Source of the DNA: DASQDT01 sp036380435
GTDB taxonomy: Bacteria > Acidobacteriota > Blastocatellia > Pyrinomonadales > Pyrinomonadaceae
Direction: 5' to 3'
NCBI GenBank assembly: GCA_036380435.1
Contig: DASVES010000430.1
Span: 1-7,161 of the forward strand
DNA: 7,161 nucleotides
The notes beneath the pieces are model-generated. The model saw only the letters and a program-made list of their open reading frames with translations. It searched no databases and was not told the DNA's origin. Positions 1 through 5,602 of this stretch are shown one piece after another (positions within the stretch are counted from its first letter, which is position 1; every line of letters begins with the position of its first letter). The position numbers and the translations under genes were made by a program.

Positions 1-406
1 CTCGGTCGCGCGCAGCCGCTTCCAGATGCTCCTGCTCACCATCTTCGCGGCCGTCGCGCTGGCGCTCGCCGGCGTGGGCCTCTTCGGCGTGATGTCGTAC
101 ACGGTGACGCAGCGCACGCACGAGATCGGCATCCGCATGGCGCTCGGCGCGCGCGCCGGCGACATCCTGCGGATGGTCGTGCGGCAGGGGATGGTGCTCG
201 TCGGCGTCGGCGTCGCGCTCGGCCTCGCCGGGGCCTTCGCCCTGACGCGCTTCATCTCGGCCATGCTCTACGGCGTGTCGGCCACCGACCCGGCGACCTT
301 CGCGGGCGTCGCCGTGCTGCTCGGGTTGGTCGCCCTCCTCGCCTGCTACCTGCCGGCGCGGCGCGCGACGAAAGTCGATCCGATGGTGGCACTTAGATAC
401 GAGTGA
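1..406 (+). CDS. ADOP-type ABC permease 1, C-terminal fragment (5' end outside window)
   Basis: The reading frame is open from base 2 (the first codon is split by the window edge) to a TGA at 404-406 and encodes the last 134 residues of a larger protein. The Met codon at base 26 is internal: the residues before it (SVARSRFQ) align with the equivalent stretch of permease 3 (SLARERFQ), so it is not a start. The fragment is the terminal FtsX-type permease domain (as in pfam02687). It has a first membrane helix at about residues 9-32, the family signature QRTHEIGIRMALGA just after it, a second helix at about 62-82, a third at about 98-117, and the closing motif PARRATKVDPMVALRYE. By comparison with its neighbours it is the end of a roughly 800-residue duplicated orphan permease (ADOP, TIGR03434), an inner-membrane protein of unknown substrate. 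The stop lies inside the first heptamer of the following palindromic repeat, and a second in-frame stop (TAA) follows directly. The domain assignment is secure; the ADOP label for this fragment rests on its neighbours. Confidence 0.9.
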   Translation, partial: SVARSRFQMLLLTIFAAVALALAGVGLFGVMSYTVTQRTHEIGIRMALGARAGDILRMVVRQGMVLVGVGVALGLAGAFALTRFISAMLYGVSATDPATFAGVAVLLGLVALLACYLPARRATKVDPMVALRYE

Positions 407-467
407 TAAGTGATGAGTGATGAGTGATAAGAAAGAGCAATCTGTCTTTTCTCATCACTCATCACTT
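402..467. repeat. Heptamer-armed palindromic repeat, type A, short copy
   Basis: The left arm is four tandem heptamers (AGTGATA, AGTGATG, AGTGATG, AGTGATA; 402-429) plus AG. The core AAAGAGCAATCTGTCTTTT (432-450) follows, then a right arm at 451-467 made of the complementary heptamers. Bases 408-424 are an exact 17-bp inverted repeat of 451-467. The core can extend the hairpin through AAAGA (432-436) and TCTTT (445-449). The element covers nearly all of the 78-bp gap, overlaps the last codon and stop of permease 1, and ends 17 nt before the start of permease 2. Bases 402-467 match 2933-2998 at 65 of 66 positions. It is not a standard intrinsic terminator, because the T-rich stretch is in the core rather than after the stem. 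Possible roles are an mRNA-stabilising or processing hairpin, or a non-autonomous mobile repeat; the sequence alone does not decide. Confidence 0.9.
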
Positions 468-470
468 CCC

Positions 471-477
471 GAAGGGA
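471..477 (+). promoter_or_regulatory. Ribosome binding site of permease 2
   Basis: A purine-rich GAAGGGA lies 7 nt before the ATG at 485, directly after the right arm of the hairpin. It supports 485 as the start, as does the match of the encoded N-terminus (MGTLLQDIRYG) to that of permease 4 (MGTLGRDVRYA). Confidence 0.6.
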
Positions 478-484
478 TTGAGTC

Positions 485-2923
485 ATGGGAACACTGCTGC
501 AAGACATTCGCTACGGCTTTCGGATGATGTGGAAGCGACCCGGCTTCACGGCCATCGTGGTGCTGACGCTGGGGCTGGGCATTGGCGCGAACACGGCCAT
601 CTTCACGGTGGTCAACGCGGCGCTCCTGCGGGGCTTGCCCTACGAGGAGCCGGAGCGGCTGGTGCATCTGTTCGAGACCACGCCGCAGAAGAACTTCGGG
701 CGGCGCGAGGCTTCGTATCCTGACTTCCTCGACTGGCGGCAGAACCAGACGTTCGAGGGACTGGCGGCCTACTCCGGCGGCGGCGGGTTCGCGCTCGCCG
801 GGGCCGACGGCTCCGAACTCGTCGAGTCGGGCCGCGTCACCGCTAACTTCTTCGACGTGCTCGGCGTGCGCCCCGCTCTGGGCCGCACCTTCCGCGAGGG
901 CGAAGACGAGGCGGGGGCCGAGCGCGTCGTCGTGCTCAGCCACGGCGCGTGGCAGCGTCGCTTCGGCGGCGACGCGGAGGTGGTCGGCCGCACGCTCACG
1001 TTGAGCGGCGAGTCGTACACGGTCGTCGGCGTCTTGCCACCGCAGTTTCAGTTTGCGGCGCGCGGCTCGGCCGAGATGTGGGCGCCGTGGCGGCCGGGCG
1101 AGGGGCAACGCACGCGCCGCTTCATGCACTGGGTCAACGTCGTCGGCAGAATCAAGACGGGCGTCAGCCAGGAGCAGGCGCGCGCCGAGTTGGCGAACAT
1201 CGCGCGGCGCATCGAGACGGAGCATCACGAGTCGCACGCGGGCACGAACATCGTGCTCGTTCCGTTGCAGGAGCAGTTCGTCGGGCAGCTCAAGCCGCTG
1301 CTGCTCGTGCTGCTCGGGGCCGTCGGCTTCGTGCTCCTGATCGCGTGTACGAACGTGGCGAATCTTTTGCTCGTGCGCGGCGCGGCGCGGCAGAAGGAGT
1401 TCGCCGTGCGCGCGGCGCTCGGGGCGGGCCGTCGTCGGCTGGTGCGACAGATGTTGGCCGAGAGTCTGCTGCTGGCGCTCGTCGGTGGGGCGCTCGGGCT
1501 TGTGCTGGCGCAGTGGGGCGTGGACGCGCTCGTCGCCGCCATCCCGCAGCAGCGCCTGAACTCCATGCCCTACCTGCGCGGTCTCGGTCTCGACACCGGC
1601 ACGCTCGTGTTCACGGCCGCACTCTCCGTCGGCGTCAGCCTCCTCTTCGGCCTCGCCCCGGCCTTCCAGGCGTCGAAGCTCGACCTCAACGCGACGCTCA
1701 AGGAGGGCGGCGGCAAGGGCGCGGCGGGCGCCTCACGCAGTCGCCTGCGCAGCGCGCTCGTCGTCACTGAGGTGGCGCTCTCGCTCGTCCTTTTAGTTGG
1801 CGCGGGGCTGATGTTGAAGAGCCTGTCGCGGCTGCTCGAAGTTGACCCCGGCTTCGACACGAAGAACCTGCTCACGTTCCGTCTCGCCCTGCCCGCCACG
1901 GAGTACGGAGATTACGACCGTGTCACCAACTTCCACCGGCAACTGCTCTCGCGCCTCGAAGCCCTGCCCGGCGTGCGGGGCGTCGCCACGGTCGGCTCGA
2001 TGCCGATACTCGGCGGTAACACCACGCGCTTCTACGCCGCCGGGCAGAGCGTCCCCGCGCCGGGCACGGAGACGGAGGCCAACCTGCGCAACATCAGCGC
2101 CGGCTACTTCCGCGTGGTGGGCATGCCCCTCGTCTCTGGCCGCGAGTTCTCCGAGCGCGACACGAAGGACTCGCCGCCGGCCATCGTCGTTAACCAGACG
2201 CTCGCCGCGCGCGTCTTCCCCGGCGAGGAGGCGGTCGGGCAGCGTCTGGTCTTTACAGGCGACGGCGGCCCGCCGGTGGAGATCGTCGGCGTCGTCGGCG
2301 ACGAGCGCATCAACGGGCTGGATGCGGCGGTGACGCCGGTCGTCTATTACCCGTACCTGCAAGACACGCCGCCCTCGACCGGGACGGTCGTGCTGGTGCG
2401 TACCAGTGGCGACGCGTCCGCGATGGCGGAAGTCGTCCGCGGGGAGACGCGCGCGCTGGAGCCGGGGGCGCTCTTCTTCGGGGCGCGGACGATGGAGGGG
2501 ATCATCGCCGACTCGCCGGCCACCTTCATGCGTCGCTACCCGACGCTTTTGATCGGCGTCTTCGCCGCCGTGGCCTTCCTGCTCGCCTCGGTCGGCATCT
2601 ACGGCGTCGTCTCCTACACGGTCAGCCAGCAGACGCACGAGATCGGCGTCCGCATGGCGCTGGGCGCGCAGACGCGCGACGTGCTCCGGCTCATCGTCGG
2701 GCGCGGGATGGCGCTGGCGCTCGTCGGCGTCGGCGTCGGCCTCGTCGGAGCCTTCGCCCTGACGCGGCTCATGTCGAGTCTTCTTTTCGGCGTCAGCCCG
2801 ACCGACCCGCAAACCTTCGCGGTCGTCGCGGCGCTGCTCGTCGCCGTGGCGCTGGCGGCCTGTCTCGTCCCCGCGCGCCGCGCCACGCGCGTCGATCCGA
2901 TGACGGCTTTGAGATACGAGTGA
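485..2923 (+). CDS. ADOP-type duplicated orphan ABC permease 2 (complete)
   Basis: This 812-residue inner-membrane protein has the typical length and layout of the acidobacterial duplicated orphan permeases (TIGR03434). It opens with the family signature DIRYGFRMMWKRPGFT and a first helix (about 20-45, containing LGIGANTAIF). A MacB-like periplasmic domain follows (about 50-265, with WQRRFGGD..VVGR and VVGVLPP motifs). The first FtsX-type permease has helices near 272-295, 329-350 and 374-396 and the signature RQKEFAVRAALGA. A second unit repeats this: helix 423-447, periplasmic domain about 450-680, helices near 689-712, 743-763 and 778-797, with QQTHEIGVRMALGA and the ending PARRATRVDPMTALRYE. 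MacB, LolC/E and FtsX relatives couple a cytoplasmic ATPase to work in the periplasm, but no ATPase gene is nearby, and the ADOP substrate and energy source are unknown. It lies between palindromic repeats; the TGA stop is inside the first heptamer of the next one, followed by an in-frame TAA. Confidence 0.95.
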   Translation: MGTLLQDIRYGFRMMWKRPGFTAIVVLTLGLGIGANTAIFTVVNAALLRGLPYEEPERLVHLFETTPQKNFGRREASYPDFLDWRQNQTFEGLAAYSGGGGFALAGADGSELVESGRVTANFFDVLGVRPALGRTFREGEDEAGAERVVVLSHGAWQRRFGGDAEVVGRTLTLSGESYTVVGVLPPQFQFAARGSAEMWAPWRPGEGQRTRRFMHWVNVVGRIKTGVSQEQARAELANIARRIETEHHESHAGTNIVLVPLQEQFVGQLKPLLLVLLGAVGFVLLIACTNVANLLLVRGAARQKEFAVRAALGAGRRRLVRQMLAESLLLALVGGALGLVLAQWGVDALVAAIPQQRLNSMPYLRGLGLDTGTLVFTAALSVGVSLLFGLAPAFQASKLDLNATLKEGGGKGAAGASRSRLRSALVVTEVALSLVLLVGAGLMLKSLSRLLEVDPGFDTKNLLTFRLALPATEYGDYDRVTNFHRQLLSRLEALPGVRGVATVGSMPILGGNTTRFYAAGQSVPAPGTETEANLRNISAGYFRVVGMPLVSGREFSERDTKDSPPAIVVNQTLAARVFPGEEAVGQRLVFTGDGGPPVEIVGVVGDERINGLDAAVTPVVYYPYLQDTPPSTGTVVLVRTSGDASAMAEVVRGETRALEPGALFFGARTMEGIIADSPATFMRRYPTLLIGVFAAVAFLLASVGIYGVVSYTVSQQTHEIGVRMALGAQTRDVLRLIVGRGMALALVGVGVGLVGAFALTRLMSSLLFGVSPTDPQTFAVVAALLVAVALAACLVPARRATRVDPMTALRYE

Positions 2924-3012
2924 TAAGTGATGAGTGATAAGTGATGAGTGATAAGTGATAAGAAAGAGCAATCTGTCTTTTCTCATCACTCATCACTTAT
3001 CACTCATCACTT
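2919..3012. repeat. Heptamer-armed palindromic repeat, type A, long copy
   Basis: Six tandem AGTGATR heptamers (2919-2960) plus AG form the left arm. The 19-bp core (2963-2981) is identical to that at 432-450, and the right arm (2982-3012) carries four complementary heptamers. Bases 2925-2955 and 2982-3012 form a 31-bp inverted repeat with one mismatch (A2953 opposite C2984). Compared with the copy at 402-467, the element has two more heptamers at its left end (2919-2932) and 14 more bases at its right end (2999-3012); the shared 66 bp differ at one base. It overlaps the last codon and stop of permease 2 and ends 17 nt before the start of permease 3, so it fills the 106-bp gap. Confidence 0.92.
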
Positions 3013-3014
3013 CT

Positions 3015-3022
3015 GAAAGAGA
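3015..3022 (+). promoter_or_regulatory. Ribosome binding site of permease 3
   Basis: The purine-rich GAAAGAGA lies 7 nt before the ATG at 3030. It is only a moderate Shine-Dalgarno match, but it sits right after the hairpin and decides the start. The in-frame ATG at 2955 lies within the left arm of the repeat and has no comparable site. A GTG at 3027 directly before the ATG is a less likely alternative. Confidence 0.5.
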
Positions 3023-3029
3023 TTTCGTG

Positions 3030-5513
3030 ATGAAAAACTTGTGGCAGGACGTGCGCTATGGGGCGCGGGTGTTGTGGAAGCGGCCCGGTTTTACGGCCGT
3101 GGCGGTGCTCGCGCTCGCTTTGGGGATAGGGGCGAACACGGCCATCTTCTCGGTGGTCAACTCGGTGCTGCTGCGGCCGTTGCCGTACCCGCAGCCGGAG
3201 CGTCTGGTGCGCGTGACTGTCGCGAACGTCCAGCGGGGGACGCGCGACAATCCGGCCGCGTATCTGGACTTCGCCGACTGGCAGCAGCAGACGAACTCCT
3301 TCGAGGCGCTGGCCGCATACAGCTCTGGGAGCGCGTCGCTGACGGGCGACGGTAGTGCGCCGGAGCAGTTGAACGGCGTCGTCACCACGCCGGATATGTT
3401 CAAGGTGATGGGCGTCTCTCCCGCGCTCGGCCGCACCTTCACGGCCGAGGAAGCGGCGCGCATCGCGGCGCGCGGCGAGAAGAAGGAAGGGGCCGAAGGG
3501 CAGGGCAGCGGCGCGGCGGCAGCGCCGCAGGTGGTCGTCATCGGCCACGGCCTGTGGCAGCGTCGCTTCGGCGGTGATCCATCAATCGTCGGCCGCGACG
3601 TGATGCTCGACAACGCGCCCTCGACCGTGGTCGGCGTGATGCCCGAGGGCTTCCGCTACCCGCTCGACTACGACGAGGTGGAGTTCTGGGCGCCGCTCGA
3701 CACCTCGAATGAATTCATGCGACACCGCGGCGCGTCGTTCCTCGACGTGGTCGCGCGGCTTAAGTCCGGCGTGAGCCAGGAGCAGGCGTCGGCCGAACTC
3801 GCCGCCGTCTCCGAGCGGCTGGCGGCCGACTATCCAAACACGAACCGCACCCGGCGGGCCGAGACGCAGTCGCTCCACGAGCGTCTGGTCGGCGACATCC
3901 GCCCCGCGCTCCTCGTGCTGCTCGGCGCAGTCGGGTGCGTGCTCCTCATCGCGTGCGCTAACGTCGCCAACCTCCTGCTCGTGCGCGCGGCCTCGCGACA
4001 GAAGGAGTTCGCCGTCCGCACGGCGCTCGGCGCGTCGCGCTGGCGCATCATGCGGCAACTGCTGACTGAGAGTTTTCTGCTCTCGCTCGCGGGCGGGGTG
4101 GCGGGGCTGCTCTTCGCGCTGTGGGGTGTTGACCTCCTGCTCGCCGTCGTACCCGCCGACATCCCGCGCATGGGCGGCATCAGTACGGACGCGCGCGTCC
4201 TCGTCTTCACGCTCGGGGCCACGCTCGCCACCGGCCTCGTCTTCGGACTTGCGCCCGCGCTGCAAGCCTCGAAGACGAGCTTGAACGAATCGCTCAAGGA
4301 GGGCGAGCGCGGCTCGACCGCCTCGCGCAACCGCCTGCGCGGCGGCCTCATCGTCGCCGAGGTCGCGCTCTCGCTCGTGCTCCTCGCGGGCGCGGGCCTG
4401 CTCGTCAAGAGCTTCTGGAAGTTGACGGCCGTCAACCCCGGCTTTAACCCCGAGGGCGTGCTGACGGCGACGATGACTCTCTCCGACAACAAGTATGAGG
4501 AGGACGACCAGCAGCGCGAAGCCTACCGGCGCGCGTTAGAGCGCGTGGCGGCGATGCCGGGCATTGACTCGGCCGGACTCATCTCCCCGCTGCCGATGAG
4601 CGGCAACAGCATCGGCACCAACTTCACCGTCAACAACAACACCTTCGACGCGCCGGAGAACGTCTACCGCGGCGAGCGCAAGGCCGTCAGCGCCGACGCC
4701 CTGCGCACGCTCGGCATACCCGTCGTGCGCGGCCGCGCCTTCACGGAGCGCGACGGCGAGGGCGCGCCGCGCGTCTTCCTCGTCAGCGAAGAGCTGGCCC
4801 GCAAGTGCTTCCCCGACGGCGACGCGCTCGGCCGCCAGATGTCGATGCGCGACCTCGGCGGCATCTCGACGGGCGAGATCGTCGGCATCGTGACCGACGT
4901 GAAGTACGAAGGTCTCGATGCGGAGACCCCGCCGGCCTACTACGTTTCGTATCTCCAGACGCCGAGCAACGGCCTCTCCGTCGTGGTGCGCGCCCGCGCC
5001 GGCACGGACGCCGCGGCCCTCGCCCCCACGCTGCGCGCCGCCGTGCTTGAGGCCGACAAGGATCAGCCGCTCGCCGAGGTCCGCACGATGAGCGCGATGC
5101 TGGCGAACTCGCTGGCGCGCGAACGCTTCCAGATGCTCCTGCTCAGCATCTTCGCCGGCACGGCGCTCCTGCTCGCCGCCGTCGGCCTCTTCGGCGTGAT
5201 GAGCTACACGGTCGCCCAGCGCACGCACGAGATTGGCATCCGCATGGCGCTCGGCGCGCAGACGCGCGACGTGATGAGGCTCATCATCGGGCGCGGGATG
5301 GCCCTCACGCTCGCCGGCGTCGGCGTCGGTCTCGTCGGGGCCTTCGCCCTGACGCGGCTCATGTCCGGCCTGCTCTACGGCGTGAGCGCCCACGACCCCG
5401 CGACCTTCGCGCTCGTCACGGCGCTCCTCGTCATCGTCGCCTTCCTCTCGTGTTACCTGCCCGCGCGGCGCGCAACGAAGGTCGATCCGATGGTGGCGCT
5501 GAGATACGAATAA
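3030..5513 (+). CDS. ADOP-type duplicated orphan ABC permease 3 (complete)
   Basis: This protein of about 827 residues has the same two-unit plan as permease 2. It begins MKNLWQDVRYGARVLWKRPGFT, then a first helix (about 20-42, LALGIGANTAIF) and a MacB-like periplasmic domain to about residue 290. FtsX-type helices follow near 294-318, 350-372 and 390-413, with RQKEFAVRTALGA. The second unit has helix 438-461, another periplasmic domain, and helices near 701-724, 757-778 and 793-811, with QRTHEIGIRMALGA and the ending PARRATKVDPMVALRYE. I place the start at 3030, not at the in-frame ATG at 2955. The extra 25 residues from 2955 are translated repeat, and the same peptide start (MIRKSNLSFLITHH) occurs out of frame before permease 2. 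Residues 138-167 hold a stretch about 19 residues longer than in permease 2, rich in Lys, Glu, Gly and Ala, probably a loop in the first periplasmic domain. The substrate is unknown. The stop is a double TAA. Confidence 0.94.
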   Translation: MKNLWQDVRYGARVLWKRPGFTAVAVLALALGIGANTAIFSVVNSVLLRPLPYPQPERLVRVTVANVQRGTRDNPAAYLDFADWQQQTNSFEALAAYSSGSASLTGDGSAPEQLNGVVTTPDMFKVMGVSPALGRTFTAEEAARIAARGEKKEGAEGQGSGAAAAPQVVVIGHGLWQRRFGGDPSIVGRDVMLDNAPSTVVGVMPEGFRYPLDYDEVEFWAPLDTSNEFMRHRGASFLDVVARLKSGVSQEQASAELAAVSERLAADYPNTNRTRRAETQSLHERLVGDIRPALLVLLGAVGCVLLIACANVANLLLVRAASRQKEFAVRTALGASRWRIMRQLLTESFLLSLAGGVAGLLFALWGVDLLLAVVPADIPRMGGISTDARVLVFTLGATLATGLVFGLAPALQASKTSLNESLKEGERGSTASRNRLRGGLIVAEVALSLVLLAGAGLLVKSFWKLTAVNPGFNPEGVLTATMTLSDNKYEEDDQQREAYRRALERVAAMPGIDSAGLISPLPMSGNSIGTNFTVNNNTFDAPENVYRGERKAVSADALRTLGIPVVRGRAFTERDGEGAPRVFLVSEELARKCFPDGDALGRQMSMRDLGGISTGEIVGIVTDVKYEGLDAETPPAYYVSYLQTPSNGLSVVVRARAGTDAAALAPTLRAAVLEADKDQPLAEVRTMSAMLANSLARERFQMLLLSIFAGTALLLAAVGLFGVMSYTVAQRTHEIGIRMALGAQTRDVMRLIIGRGMALTLAGVGVGLVGAFALTRLMSGLLYGVSAHDPATFALVTALLVIVAFLSCYLPARRATKVDPMVALRYE

Positions 5514-5515
5514 TA

Positions 5516-5590
5516 AGAGGTCAGAGGTCAGAGGTTAGAGGTCAGTAAAAACTGTCTTCACTAACCTCTGACCTCTAACCTCTGACCTCT
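5516..5590. repeat. Heptamer-armed palindromic repeat, type B
   Basis: The left arm is four heptamers (AGAGGTC, AGAGGTC, AGAGGTT, AGAGGTC; 5516-5543) plus AG. The core is TAAAAACTGTCTTCA (5546-5560), and the right arm (5561-5590) has four complementary heptamers. Bases 5523-5545 are an exact 23-bp inverted repeat of 5568-5590. In full register the 30-bp arms differ at three positions, all transitions at the last base of a heptamer. The core contains a small hairpin, CAGT-AAAA-ACTG (5543-5554). The sequence is unrelated to the type A arms, but the plan is the same: 7-bp units starting with AG, a variable last base, a short core with CTGTCTT on its right side, and placement from just after a stop codon to 12 nt before the next start. 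Confidence 0.9.
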
Positions 5591-5592
5591 CT

Positions 5593-5596
5593 GGAG
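5593..5596 (+). promoter_or_regulatory. Ribosome binding site of permease 4
   Basis: A clear GGAG lies 6 nt before the ATG at 5603, two bases after the right arm of the hairpin ends. It is the strongest Shine-Dalgarno match among the three gene starts in the window and fixes the start of permease 4. Confidence 0.75.
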
Positions 5597-5602
5597 ATTG
5601 TT

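Noticed and set aside
432..450. Rho-independent terminator from the hairpin and T-rich core
   Set aside because: The T run lies between the two arms and not after the stem, and the stem arms are not GC-rich. The same holds at 2963-2981 and 5546-5560. A folding role in RNA remains possible, but not a canonical terminator.
424..723. A 99-codon + strand ORF at the start of permease 2
   Set aside because: It begins inside the palindromic repeat and then runs out of frame through the well-supported permease 2 coding sequence. Its product is repeat peptide followed by low-complexity Ala/Gly/Arg/His sequence typical of an off-frame read of GC-rich DNA.
1793..2989. A 398-codon - strand ORF antisense to permease 2
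   Set aside because: It is a GC-rich shadow: Arg/Ala/His/Asp-rich with no recognisable domain or membrane segment, and its start lies in the palindromic repeat. The + strand frame has full family motifs.
2919..3012. CRISPR array
   Set aside because: The tandem units are 7 bp with no unique spacers between them, and the two sides are inverted, not direct, copies. No cas genes are present.
402..3012. Composite transposon or insertion sequence bounded by the two type A repeats
   Set aside because: Permease 2 lies between two near-identical repeats, which resembles a mobile unit, but no transposase or target-site duplication is visible and the third gap carries a different repeat. Recombination between the copies remains possible, but a transposon call is not supported.
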